A DNA stretch of 64,000 bases from Fodinibius halophilus (GCF_011059105.1 NZ_JAALLS010000022.1:1-64000); one strand, 5' to 3'. Counted from the stretch's first letter, positions 46,760 to 55,632 are shown. The notes: generated from the letters alone by a model not told the origin. A program made the numbers and translations.

Positions 46760-49399
46760 ATGACACGACTGAAACTTCCGGGCTTATTTCTATTAATTTT
46801 TACCTTATTCACAGCCTGTTCATCCATTCCAGACCGGCCATGGTCCGATGCCATTCCCGAAAACGCACCCTTTGTTATCATCCCTGCTGAGGGGGCAACG
46901 CTAAATTCTGTTTTAGCATCATCCTATACTCCTTTTCTGGATGACGTAACCTCTTCTGCCGTCCAGCTGTTGTCCAGGGTAGATTCAACGGCATCTCAGT
47001 CGATCCCTTTACAGGCAATTATGCTTTACACCGGTTCAAACGACCAGCTTGAAACCGTCTGGATGGCCGATGCAGAACCGAATATATTACGTAAGCTTAC
47101 AGATCATTTTTATCAGCGCTTTTCACAAAATGAATATTTTTTCCAGGATGTAACCATTCACAAACTTCGTATGCAAGACCGTACGCTTTTTGCGGCTCAA
47201 ATGCATGAGCACCTGTTAATATCTGAATCCAGTCTCGGTATTGAAGATGCCATCCGTGCCTATCTGGGAAGTTCACCACGTGCAGACTTATCCGACCTAT
47301 CACTGGCACCCGGGAATATCGTAATGAATACCCCATCACTTGACGAATGGCTTCGCCAACTTACTTCTGTTACTTACCGCCCTCAAATAAAGAATGCATT
47401 AAAAGGGACAAAGCCTTCTTTACTCTCCGCTAACAGGAAGAGCGACAAAACACAAGAAGTTGCGTTTTCGGGCACTCTTCCTCTATCTAAAGAGATTCCT
47501 ACAGATCTTGTGGCCTCATTTTCCAGTATCAATGCTCCTATTTCTCTTGATCGGTATATCTCATCGAATGCAGCAGCATTTGTTCTTCTACGCCTCTCCC
47601 CGAGAATGGCTCCTCCTACAAGCATAAATAATCCTACCAAACTGGATTCAACTTTACTGGCCGACCAGTATCAATACACAGAAATAGCACAAACTCTCGA
47701 TCCTGAATTTGCCATGGTTACCTATGCACAATCAGGATTTTTATCTACGGGGGAACACCTTTTTATTCGCAAAGTTTCTGAACCGGCTACCCTGAGACAG
47801 CAGCTTCGGCAGTTAACACAAGATGATCTAATCCAAAGAAAAGATGGCACCTACTTTGTTCAAAGTCCTACAATTGCAAAACTTGTTGGTAGCAGCCTCT
47901 GTTCTTTTCGTGACTTTTATCTCGACGTCACCGGAAATGCTGTTATAATTTCCAAAAGAAAAGGATTGGTTGAGATGGTATCATCAGATCGCAACCGGCG
48001 AAGAACGATGTACTATGAACAACATTTCCGCGATATTAAAAATGACCTTTCGGATCAAATAAGTGGACTGTTTGTAACCGGCGAAGACTTTTACCCATTT
48101 ATAAAGCCCTTTTTAGCTCCTGATAACTATCTGGATGCGATCACATCAAAATTTAATACATTCACTGCCTCAGCTACTCTCAACGATAATAAAGATGAGC
48201 TGGCATTTGAATTTCAGACCTATCAAGCTGAAGATCGCAGTGCCCCCTATCGTGAAAAGTGGATTTTTCCAACTGGCGCTGAACTCTCCGGGAAACCGGT
48301 AATGGCAGACATCGGCGGCAGTGACCAAGAAGAGATTATTTTTGCCACAAAATCGGGTAACCTTTATGCCCTGGCTGCCGATGGTACCGTGGTACTGCAA
48401 GCCAATACCGGCTCCGATGAACCTTTGGGATCTCCTGTCATCTATGACTGGTACTCGACCAACCAGAACGTGATTTTAATTGCGGCCGGAGATAAAATAT
48501 ACGGTTGGAATGATAATGGTCAGCCTCTGCCGAAGTTCCCTTTTAGACTAAACGAAAAAATAACGTCCCCATTGCAAGTAGATGATATTGATCGCAATGG
48601 ATTACCAAACGCAATTGTCGCTACTAGCGATCGTAACCTCCACGCTTTAAATGGGCGTGGAAAAAATATCGGTGGATGGCCTGTAACCACAAATGCTAAA
48701 ATTCGCACACAACCTGTCGTTGAAGAGTACCGGGGTGATCGCTCTGTATTGGCTTTTTCAGAAAACGCTGTTCACAGCTGGTCGGCAGACGGAAACCAGC
48801 GCAACGGATTTCCGAAATTTGTTAATGCCTCGCTTAACGGGTCTCCTCTAATTCATGAAAACCACATCCTGGCAAATGCTGCGGATGGCTACCTTTATGC
48901 TGTTGGCCCTAAGAAACTTTTTGCCGACTCACTAAATGTACTTGAGACCACCTCAGAATCCTCAGGCATCGAAGCTGTTTATGCCTCCAGCAGTGCACTC
49001 ATGGGTACACCTTCTGTTCATAATATGCGCTTGCGTGCCAACGAACAAACCTATCGCGAAGATATGATATTGACGATAAGTAACAATGGATCCATCTTCC
49101 TGCTTAATACCAAAGGGCAACTTCGATTTACTCAAAACATGGGGCAACCTGCCGCTTCTTCATTCTCTCCCTTTATTACCGACATTAATAATGATAACCT
49201 TGATGATATCGTAGCGTTGGCTAATTTTGGACGGCTTTATATTTGGGAGGCGTATAGTGGAGAACGTATCTATTCTGTTCCCACCTCTGCTATGGCCTAT
49301 CCGAAAATCGCGGATATCGATGGAGATGGTTATAAAGAACTCATGGCCCAAACCCGTGAAGGACTTCGCTGCTGGACGATATTCGGTGAGGATAAGTAA
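46760..49399 (+). CDS. Lipoprotein with C-terminal beta-propeller-like repeats
   Basis: An 879-residue lipoprotein: signal peptide LPGLFLLIFTLFTAC with lipid Cys20. The first 500 residues form a domain I do not recognise, with a DUF3352-like flavour (PENAPFVIIPAEGATLNSVLASSYTPFLDD, IPLDRY, MVTYAQSG). From about residue 500 there are repeats of the VCBS/FG-GAP or PQQ-propeller type: MADIGGSDQEEIIFATKSGNLYALAADG, VDDIDRNGLPNAIVATSDRNLHALNGRG, ITDINNDNLDDIVALANFGRLYIW and IADIDGDGYKELMAQTREGLRCW. These D-x-D-x-(D/N)-G-like loops may bind calcium. It is probably on the cell surface or in the periplasm; no enzyme motif is visible. It is divergent from the BatA-type gene. Confidence 0.82.
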   Translation: MTRLKLPGLFLLIFTLFTACSSIPDRPWSDAIPENAPFVIIPAEGATLNSVLASSYTPFLDDVTSSAVQLLSRVDSTASQSIPLQAIMLYTGSNDQLETVWMADAEPNILRKLTDHFYQRFSQNEYFFQDVTIHKLRMQDRTLFAAQMHEHLLISESSLGIEDAIRAYLGSSPRADLSDLSLAPGNIVMNTPSLDEWLRQLTSVTYRPQIKNALKGTKPSLLSANRKSDKTQEVAFSGTLPLSKEIPTDLVASFSSINAPISLDRYISSNAAAFVLLRLSPRMAPPTSINNPTKLDSTLLADQYQYTEIAQTLDPEFAMVTYAQSGFLSTGEHLFIRKVSEPATLRQQLRQLTQDDLIQRKDGTYFVQSPTIAKLVGSSLCSFRDFYLDVTGNAVIISKRKGLVEMVSSDRNRRRTMYYEQHFRDIKNDLSDQISGLFVTGEDFYPFIKPFLAPDNYLDAITSKFNTFTASATLNDNKDELAFEFQTYQAEDRSAPYREKWIFPTGAELSGKPVMADIGGSDQEEIIFATKSGNLYALAADGTVVLQANTGSDEPLGSPVIYDWYSTNQNVILIAAGDKIYGWNDNGQPLPKFPFRLNEKITSPLQVDDIDRNGLPNAIVATSDRNLHALNGRGKNIGGWPVTTNAKIRTQPVVEEYRGDRSVLAFSENAVHSWSADGNQRNGFPKFVNASLNGSPLIHENHILANAADGYLYAVGPKKLFADSLNVLETTSESSGIEAVYASSSALMGTPSVHNMRLRANEQTYREDMILTISNNGSIFLLNTKGQLRFTQNMGQPAASSFSPFITDINNDNLDDIVALANFGRLYIWEAYSGERIYSVPTSAMAYPKIADIDGDGYKELMAQTREGLRCWTIFGEDK

Positions 49400-49474
49400 G
49401 TATATATTTTAAAGTGCATGAGTAGTTGGCTCATGTGCTTAACTTATCTTTTTTGTCTCGTTCTCTTTGCCCCC

Positions 49475-49505
49475 CCTCCTTCCGGAGCGGAGCACCGGAA
49501 GGAGG
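49475..49505. repeat. Perfect hairpin 1
   Basis: 11-base perfect inverted repeat with a 9-base loop. Read on the plus strand it is preceded by a run of Cs, not followed by Ts, so a terminator role is unlikely. Confidence 0.7.
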
Positions 49506-49523
49506 ATGTTGCGAGTAATGACC

Positions 49524-49562
49524 AAGTACTGTTTCCGTCGCTCTGCCGCGGAAACAGTACTT
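49524..49562. repeat. Perfect hairpin 2
   Basis: 14-base perfect inverted repeat with an 11-base loop (TCGCTCTGCCG-like centre), 18 bases after hairpin 1. Confidence 0.72.
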
Positions 49563-49857
49563 GGGAGATAGTCAGCTGATTCCCCAACACCAATAGCGCG
49601 AGTATACGAGATGCTGAAAGAGAAACTTCGACAGGCCATCCTATGCCAAGGTTTAATCTACCGAAATACAACCTACGTAGCCGAAAACTGCTTCAGTCTC
49701 TTATGCTCCATAGCTTCAGCGACGGAGCACGCAGTAGACCCTTGAGCGCAGGCATAGCTTCGTAGCACAAGTTCACTTTTTTAGAAAGAAGGACAACCAC
49801 TTGACATCAAGGTTGTGAGAGTGTTGTCCGGCTCAACATAATTAACAGACTACAATG

Positions 49858-50754
49858 TTATAAAATATCGGCCAGGGCTTCTTGTAAATAGGGGAAGCGA
49901 AACTCAAAGCCGTGTTGCTGCAGCTTTTTAGGTTGTAGGCGTTTACTCGTTAAAATCGGATCAGCCGCCTCTCCCAGTACTAACTTTAACACTGATCCCG
50001 GGACTTTAAACAGCGACGGACGATTGAGCTGTGCCGCCAACTCGTTGGCAAATGTTCGCATGGTAACCGGGTTGGGGGCGCTCAAATTATAAGCTCCCGT
50101 AAAATCTTCGTTATGGATTGCAAAAACGATGCCTCTGCATAGGTCATACATATGTATCCAGGGAAAATACTGGCCTCCACTACCAATGGGACCACCTACA
50201 CACAGCTTGAAGGGGGTTAACATTTGCTCCAAGGCTCCGCCATCTTTTTCTAAGACAACAGCAATGCGCGGAATAGCCAACCGAACGTCTAAAGCGGTAA
50301 CCAGCTCTGCTGCCTGTTCCCAATCCACACAAACCTTGGACAGAAATCCCTCGCCCGATTCCTCTGTTTCATCCAGTACCTTGTCCCCACAATCTCCATA
50401 GTAGTCTGCTCCCGACGCTGAAACCATTACGGAAGGACGATTATCGGCTTGCTCAATTGCACTTACGAGCTGGGTGGTTGTCTCAATTCTACTGGAATAT
50501 ATTTTTCTTTTAACTTCTTCGGTCCATCGCTGCCCAAAAATGGAGGCTCCTGCCAAATTAATAACGGCATCAGCCTGTTCCATTTCAGCTGCAAGATTGT
50601 CATCCCATGACACAAATTGCTGGTTCTCAGCTTTTTCTTCTTCATACTTCTTAGGATTACGTGTTACAATGGTCAAAAGATGTCCCTCACGAAGCAGCAT
50701 GCTTCGAAGATAAGAACCAACAAAGCCTGTAGCACCTGATAAAAAAATCTTCAT
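49858..50754 (-). CDS. TIGR01777/YfcH-type NAD-dependent epimerase-like protein
   Basis: A 298-residue extended short-chain dehydrogenase of the TIGR01777 (YfcH/SulA) group. The Rossmann motif SGATGFVGSYLRS is at residues 6-18; INLAGASIFGQRWTEEVKRKIYSSRIETTTQLV is the diagnostic block, then VSASGADYYGDCGDKVLDE, the GGPIGSGGQYFPWIHMYDLC block and YNLSAPNPVTMRTFANELA. The C-terminal DUF1731 segment (LGEAADPILTSKRLQPKKLQQHGFEFRFP) is present. Substrate unknown. It is divergent from the MauE/DoxX gene. Confidence 0.93.
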   Translation of the reverse strand: MKIFLSGATGFVGSYLRSMLLREGHLLTIVTRNPKKYEEEKAENQQFVSWDDNLAAEMEQADAVINLAGASIFGQRWTEEVKRKIYSSRIETTTQLVSAIEQADNRPSVMVSASGADYYGDCGDKVLDETEESGEGFLSKVCVDWEQAAELVTALDVRLAIPRIAVVLEKDGGALEQMLTPFKLCVGGPIGSGGQYFPWIHMYDLCRGIVFAIHNEDFTGAYNLSAPNPVTMRTFANELAAQLNRPSLFKVPGSVLKLVLGEAADPILTSKRLQPKKLQQHGFEFRFPYLQEALADIL

Positions 50755-50833
50755 AAAAATAATTTCATTTTTTTGGTAGCTATCAATTACATTAGTAATC
50801 GACTAATCATTCCAGAGTTAAGGTAATGTAACA

Positions 50834-51289
50834 ATGATGAACCCAAAATATCGACGTTATTCCATATTAACCATAAGAATTATTTTAGGACTACTGTTCC
50901 TGATTTCGGGGGTGGGCAAACTCATCAACGGGGCCGACGCACGCTACCTGGTAGAACTGCTGGCTACAGAATATTTTTGGCTTATTGAGTATGCATCAGC
51001 AATAGTGACAGGAACTTCTATACTGGAGTTAGTGCTCGCCGTTTTTTTACTCTGGGGAAAATACCTGAAGTGGGCTCTTTCGGTTACCCTGCTCATGCTA
51101 ATCGGCTTTTCGTCGGTACTGGGGTATTTTTATCTGCAGGGAATGAATGTTGACAGTTGCGGTTGTTTTGGGGCTTTTGGCTTTGCTTCGGGATTGGAGT
51201 TTACGCTAATACGAAACGCGGTACTTATTACAATGATCTTAGGGGCTTATCTACTAATGAGTTCCAACGATAACAGCTGGCAAAAGTAG
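50834..51289 (+). CDS. MauE/DoxX-family redox membrane protein
   Basis: A 151-residue protein with four membrane helices. The first holds RIILGLLFLISGVGKL, the DoxX/MauE signature; the loop between helices 3 and 4 carries DSCGCFG at residues 107-113, with two cysteines spaced CxC as in MauE-type proteins. Such proteins are thought to pass electrons to or from periplasmic thiol-disulfide partners. No partner gene is adjacent. The start has two tandem ATGs. It is isolated between the epimerase and the ABC genes, with 140 bases of AT-rich space after it that holds nothing clear. Confidence 0.83.
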   Translation: MMNPKYRRYSILTIRIILGLLFLISGVGKLINGADARYLVELLATEYFWLIEYASAIVTGTSILELVLAVFLLWGKYLKWALSVTLLMLIGFSSVLGYFYLQGMNVDSCGCFGAFGFASGLEFTLIRNAVLITMILGAYLLMSSNDNSWQK

Positions 51290-51429
51290 CCGTACGATCC
51301 ATCGCAAACAAGCGGACCAACTGCTGAAATTTCTGATCGATTATAATATGCTATGCTTCATAAGACTATAAAGTATACTTCTGTATAAGGGATGACATTT
51401 TTACTCATAAAATTATAAAGAAATCATTT

Positions 51430-52215
51430 TTATAACCACGAAAGCTTCTTACTTCCCTTTTTAGTATCCTTAGTGGAAACAGCATCTATAAATATTTCTT
51501 CCAGAGATTCATAAGTCTCTTTGGTTAACTCATTTTTTATTTTTGCTCGTATCTTTTGTGTCTTACACTGAAAAACAAGCTTTCCTTTATCAATGATTGC
51601 CACTTCATCACAGAATTTTTCTACCGCATCAAGATTATGAGAACTAAGTATCACCGTAACCCCCTTTTCGGCCATTAAGCGCAATGTATCCTTGATCTGT
51701 TTTACAGCAACAGGGTCAATCCCTTCCAGCGGTTCATCCAGTATAAGCAGTTTCGGTTGATGTATCATTGCCGCTGCCAGAGACACTTTTTTCTTCATAC
51801 CTTTTGAACAGAATTCAATTCGCTCATCTTTCTTTTCATCTAACTCAAAAAAATGCAATAGTTCTGAGACACGCATTTCAATTTCCTTTGCCGGCAGTTC
51901 ATACATCGCAGCACAAAAATTCAGGTAGTCTATTACGGATAGCTTTTCAATATAATGAGGTTTATCAAGTACGAACCCAACCTCTCTTTTGTATTCGTAA
52001 CCTCCTTTTTTAATCTGTTTCCCAAGAATTGTAAAACTTCCTTCTGTTTTATTGATAACTCCTGCAAGAATGTTCATAACGGTTGATTTACCCGCTCCAT
52101 TGGGACCTACAATGCCGAAAATGGAGGATGAGGGAATGGCCAAAGAGAAATCATCAACAGCACAAATAGATTTCTTATACTTTTTTGTAAGGTTGTTTAT
52201 TTCAATCGCATTCAT
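51430..52215 (-). CDS. ABC transporter ATP-binding protein
   Basis: A 261-residue ATPase subunit. Walker A GPNGAGKST near residue 37, Q-loop VLDKPHYIEK, signature SKGMKKKVSLA, Walker B LLILDEPLEGIDP and H-loop ILSSHNLDAV are all present. The sequence type (SKGM signature, 'LEGIDPVAVKQIKDTL') resembles exporters of the CcmA/NatA group. It is the last gene of a three-gene unit read permease-permease-ATPase, two bases after the second permease gene. Substrate unknown; antibiotic or peptide export is a common role of this type. Confidence 0.92.
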   Translation of the reverse strand: MNAIEINNLTKKYKKSICAVDDFSLAIPSSSIFGIVGPNGAGKSTVMNILAGVINKTEGSFTILGKQIKKGGYEYKREVGFVLDKPHYIEKLSVIDYLNFCAAMYELPAKEIEMRVSELLHFFELDEKKDERIEFCSKGMKKKVSLAAAMIHQPKLLILDEPLEGIDPVAVKQIKDTLRLMAEKGVTVILSSHNLDAVEKFCDEVAIIDKGKLVFQCKTQKIRAKIKNELTKETYESLEEIFIDAVSTKDTKKGSKKLSWL

Positions 52216-52217
52216 AT

Positions 52218-52868
52218 CTAACTGATTTTATAAAAAACGGTTTGGAAGTTTCTCTCCGCCCAGGGGAGTTCATAGAAGTACCACACAAAGCAAGAAACAC
52301 AGAAAAATAAGACACACAACGTCCAGCTTCCCATCCAGCTTTTAAATATCAGGTATGGAACAGGAGAAACAGCAACAATGAGCCATTGAAGGGGAGAAAA
52401 CCCCAGACGTTCTGATGACATAATATTTTTTGAAATACTAACAACATTTCCCAATAGTAGACATACCGATATTGAGGTAATAAAATATAGCGCCATATCT
52501 ATATAGTCCTGCGCGGCAATAGGAACAAAAAATGAGGCTGCTACCAGCATAGGCAGGGGCACTGCTGCTGATAATAAAAGCAAGGCAATATTTTTCGACA
52601 GAATAACAGACCGCAGAAACCAGGGAGTGAGCATATAACCCTGTATTTCGTTCTTTTTTTCGCAAAACAGACGTCCAAATAATCCTCCCGTGAAAGAAAT
52701 AGCTAATGCAACACTAATTAACGGAATATTGATAGCGTAGGATCGACTAAAGTCTACCAGGATGATCCCTGAGAGTATATAAAACAGAACTAAACCAATA
52801 GTCAGATTCAAGTAACGATTCATTATTTTTAGCTGAACCTGAATATATTTCAAACGATCCATGTACAT
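52218..52868 (-). CDS. ABC-2-type permease-like membrane protein
   Basis: A 216-residue hydrophobic protein with about six membrane helices (for example LTIGLVLFYILSGIILVDF, PLISVALAISFTGGLFGRLF and LLGNVVSISKNIM in the loop). No motif is diagnostic. It lies 15 bases after the other permease gene and two bases before the ATPase gene, so it is assigned as a transporter subunit from context. ATG at 52868; the ATG at residue 3 is an equal choice. Confidence 0.7.
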   Translation of the reverse strand: MYMDRLKYIQVQLKIMNRYLNLTIGLVLFYILSGIILVDFSRSYAINIPLISVALAISFTGGLFGRLFCEKKNEIQGYMLTPWFLRSVILSKNIALLLLSAAVPLPMLVAASFFVPIAAQDYIDMALYFITSISVCLLLGNVVSISKNIMSSERLGFSPLQWLIVAVSPVPYLIFKSWMGSWTLCVLFFCVSCFVWYFYELPWAERNFQTVFYKIS

Positions 52869-52883
52869 CTATTTTTATTGATT

Positions 52884-53603
52884 CTAGCCCAATCTTGAAA
52901 TTACAAGTAGCAAGATTAATGGCAGACCTAAACTGCCCAACAATATTGGAAAGTTCTCCCACACTAGTTGCGGGCTCTCTGTCCAGAGTCCATATAAAGT
53001 AGCTCCAGCCTGTTTCAGTACAGGAATTTTAACCATAAAATCATCTATAAACTCTTCCATACCTGTAAGAACGACGATGAAAAAAACCGCTATATACTGA
53101 ATATTATTTCCCATTTTATCTAAGTATTTCCCAAAAAGGCTATAGAACAGAGCTGTCCAAGCTAAAATAATGCTTAATAAAAGAAACCATACGATCACGC
53201 TTAAAAATGCCCCTGTATACAGTGATTGTTGCACAAACAAAACTACAAAGCAGACCATCGATGATAGGTATATCAACGATTTGTAATCCAACAGCAAAAT
53301 TGCAAAATGGAATAGAGTTTTTTTCCATTTACTGATTGGAAAGATCGCCAGTTGATAAGGCTCGATAAATGCCCTGTTTGTAATTCGAGCTATGATTGCA
53401 ATTATATCAAAAACAGCAACAAAGTAAGCCACCACTATAAACGAATCTCGATCTGTATAATCTTTAAACAACGTCACTGATATCATTGAAATAACTGCCA
53501 CACAAAATATACCAATCACGAAAAAATAGAGCCATGGGTTTTGGCGAATACTTTTGGAGAGTTTTTTATTGACTTTATATAGCTCTTTGGTAGTAGTTAG
53601 CAT
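52884..53603 (-). CDS. ABC-2-type permease-like membrane protein
   Basis: A 240-residue protein with about six membrane helices: PWLYFFVIGIFCVAVISMISVTLF, SFIVVAYFVAVFDIIAIIARI, DYKSLIYLSSMVCFVVLFV, AFLSVIVWFLLLSIILAWTALFYSLF, NIQYIAVFFIVVLTG and FPILLGSLGLPLILLLVISRL. The frame can be read back to a TTG at 53681, but that start lies inside the end of the IS5-type element; the ATG at 53603 (MLTTTKELYKVNKK) is more credible. It is the first gene of the ABC unit, directly next to the element, so its native promoter may have been replaced or lost. With the next two genes it forms one transporter. Confidence 0.72.
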   Translation of the reverse strand: MLTTTKELYKVNKKLSKSIRQNPWLYFFVIGIFCVAVISMISVTLFKDYTDRDSFIVVAYFVAVFDIIAIIARITNRAFIEPYQLAIFPISKWKKTLFHFAILLLDYKSLIYLSSMVCFVVLFVQQSLYTGAFLSVIVWFLLLSIILAWTALFYSLFGKYLDKMGNNIQYIAVFFIVVLTGMEEFIDDFMVKIPVLKQAGATLYGLWTESPQLVWENFPILLGSLGLPLILLLVISRLG

Positions 53604-53725
53604 TACTTGTGTTTTATTAGGGGGCTTTGAATTACTTGCTCTTTTCGAGTTTTTCTCAATTTGGGATTTTGCAGACTCCAAAAATGTATAAATAGTCGAT
53701 AATCATAGTCATTTCTGTTGTTATT

Positions 53726-53785
53726 GGCCCGAAAATCGGGCCAGCGAGGCCGATTCGGCCTCTGATGGGTACAGCTCACCCATCA
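53726..53785. repeat. Three tandem hairpins at the transposase 3' end
   Basis: GGCCCGA-AAA-TCGGGCC at 53726-53742, GAGGCCG-ATT-CGGCCTC at 53746-53762, and TGATGGGT/ACCCATCA at 53763-53785. All are perfect; the third includes the transposase stop codon. They follow one another with almost no gap. Confidence 0.85.
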
Positions 53786-54844
53786 GGTGACCGCTGCCGG
53801 CAGCAGGGGCGAGCCGGATTTGGCCCAGCTGATGCTGCGTTCGATATTCCAACAGATCGCACTCATGATAAACCGGGCCTTGTTGCGAAGTTTGGTCTTG
53901 GCGGAGGCAGTAGCCATTCCGTAGCGGTTTTTAATGGCCGCGAAGGGATGTTCCCCGTAGCGGCGGACCCGCCGCTTGCGGGTGTTTCGGGCTTTCTGGG
54001 ATGAGCTCAGCGGGCTGTTCCGGTAGGCTTTATCGAGTATGCCATAGTAGATTCCCTGCTGGCGGCAGGTGACCTTCAGGTCCTTGCTGGGATAGGCCTT
54101 GTCGCCGAAGATCGCCCGTTCGTCGCCACTGAGCAGGTTCTCCAGTTGGGTAGAGTCATGCGGGGAGGCCGTCGTAAAGCTCACCCGGCGAATCAGCTTG
54201 CTGCCCACGTCCATCCCAATATGGCCTTTGTAGCCAAAGTAGTGGGTCCCGCCTTTTTGGGTGGAGTCGGCGTCGGTGTCGATTTGGGCCGAAGGCTGCT
54301 GTTCTAATCCCCTGCATTTATCGTCGCTAAGCGGGCGTCCCGCTGATTCGATAATGCTCGCATCGACGACCGTCCCGCGCTTCAGGATCAACCCCTTGGC
54401 CTCCAGCTGACCGGTTACCTCCCCGAACAGATCCTCCAGGTGGCCGCCCTCGGCCAGGGCCTCGCGAAACCGCCAGAAGGTACTGAAGTCTGGGACCTTC
54501 TGGTCCAGGGGGAGCCTAGCGAAGCGGCGAAAACTCAGCCGATCGATGAGCTGATCCTCCAATTGTGGATCGCTAAGCTGGTACAGGTGCTGCAGAAACA
54601 GCCCGCGGATCATCCATCGAACCGGTTTGCGGGGCTGCCCGCCCTGGGGGCCCGTTTTGTCGATGCGGCGGCCAATCTCGTAGAGCGGAGCCCAGTCGAT
54701 CCACTCGTCTATTTCGGCCAGCCGTTCGGTTGAACGGCTAATTTGACCAGATTGGGTGGCCCATTGATCCAACATGCTGAGTTGGTGGCGTTTGTCCGAG
54801 ATAACAAAACAATATGAGGTGAAAAATTGGTGATGTTCAGTCAA
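53783..54844 (-). CDS. IS5-family transposase
   Basis: A 353-residue DDE transposase. Landmarks: SRSTERLAEIDEWIDWAPLYEIGRRI near the start, GQPRKPVRWMIRGLFLQHLYQLSDPQLEDQLIDRLSFRRF (helical DNA-binding part), FWRFREAL, the first Asp in RGTVVDASIIESAG, KGGTHYFGYKGHIGMDV, the second Asp in FGDKAYPSK, and the Glu in RYGEHPFAAIKNRYG. The protein looks complete, so the copy may be active. The upstream start is a TTG at 54844; an ATG 23 codons in (MLDQWATQ) is the first alternative. GC content is higher than in neighbouring genes. Confidence 0.9.
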   Translation of the reverse strand: MTEHHQFFTSYCFVISDKRHQLSMLDQWATQSGQISRSTERLAEIDEWIDWAPLYEIGRRIDKTGPQGGQPRKPVRWMIRGLFLQHLYQLSDPQLEDQLIDRLSFRRFARLPLDQKVPDFSTFWRFREALAEGGHLEDLFGEVTGQLEAKGLILKRGTVVDASIIESAGRPLSDDKCRGLEQQPSAQIDTDADSTQKGGTHYFGYKGHIGMDVGSKLIRRVSFTTASPHDSTQLENLLSGDERAIFGDKAYPSKDLKVTCRQQGIYYGILDKAYRNSPLSSSQKARNTRKRRVRRYGEHPFAAIKNRYGMATASAKTKLRNKARFIMSAICWNIERSISWAKSGSPLLPAAVT

Positions 54845-55032
54845 ATCTACCTATTTTGAGTAAAAATCGCTAAATCAGGGGGTTCTGCAAAGCTCCCTAT
54901 TAAAAAGAAATAGATTCCTAGCTCCATTTTTCTATATAGCATTGATAAAATTTTCTTCCTTTTCTTGAGTATTTATCTTAAATTTTTTGATGGAATTATG
55001 ATAGGCTATTTAAAACCAGAGTTCAAATAATA

Positions 55033-55632
55033 TGTGCAATAAGGCGGACATATTCTGGTTCTCAAAACCAACATTCCAACTCAGCCATGAGAATCGTCAT
55101 CAAATAAACGCCTTGTTAGATGAGGGTCTTAACCAAAACGAAATTACCCGGACTATCGACGTGCCCTGATTGCCCATCTCTTCTGAGCTTAAAGGCAATG
55201 TAGCCAATAATGCCCAATCAAACCTTACACCCGGAGGTCGCCCAGCAACTGACCAATCAGCGCCACCAGAATAAACCTAAACACCACCGGCCACGTCTAA
55301 ACTATAATCGATTAGCTCTTCGTAACTCCACCTGCATTCATCAACTCCTGACCTTTGACAATGACAAAGCTTTTGCCCCAGCATAAAGTCACTGAGGCCT
55401 TAGGGCTGATACCTATTTTACGCATCCGTATACTTCTCCAAGACAACTGGAGCGTGGGAATTTTCATTTAGGTCACAGCAAATCTTTCTAAAGAGTCAAA
55501 ACATGTAAGGATATCCAAGCAGCGCACCAAAAGCTCAAACAATACCTGATCGTTCGTCCCATTCGGGGATTTGATTACCTTTTTCCTTTCCAAAAATCCT
55601 AAAACACCACTGTGCTGCATTGTTCAGTTGAA
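55033..55632 (+). pseudogene. IS30-family transposase relic
   Basis: No long frame remains, but pieces in shifting frames match an IS30 transposase in order. At 55074-55166 the HTH start QLSHENRHQINALLDEGLNQ-NEITRTIDV is followed by a stop. At about 55227-55300 HPEVAQQLTNQRHQNKPKHHR is readable. At 55345-55380 the core TFDNDKAFAPA is the equivalent of TSDNGKEFA. After a frameshift, ADTYFTHPYTS at 55407-55440 matches ADIYFAHPYAS. At 55510-55625 the C-terminal IQAAHQKLKQ and TTVLHC appear. The centre of the gene is deleted. Boundaries are approximate, as no clean terminal repeats are left. Confidence 0.8.

Larger units (their letters stand above)
49400..49857. other. Gene-free region with two perfect hairpins
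   Basis: No credible gene in these 458 bases. Hairpin 1 is CCTCCTTCCGG/CCGGAAGGAGG (49475-49485 and 49495-49505). Hairpin 2 is AAGTACTGTTTCCG/CGGAAACAGTACTT (49524-49537 and 49549-49562). Both arms are perfect. Further on, TGCTCC...GGAGCA around 49704-49730 forms a weaker dyad. The GC-rich patches contrast with the surrounding sequence. Confidence 0.65.
53663..54897 (-). mobile_element. IS5-type insertion sequence
   Basis: About 1.2 kb, holding one transposase gene. Imperfect ends: GGGATTTTGCAGACTCC at 53663-53679 faces the complement of GGGGGTTCTGCAAAGCTCCC at 54878-54897, sharing GGGA and TTTGCAGA. The transposase part is clearly GC-richer than the flanks by eye, suggesting transfer from another lineage. 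No target duplication is obvious. Exact ends are uncertain. Confidence 0.75.

Noticed and set aside
53654-54905. Target-site duplication of the IS5-type element
   Set aside because: Flanks CAATTT and TATTAA do not match; the exact ends are uncertain, so no duplication is claimed.
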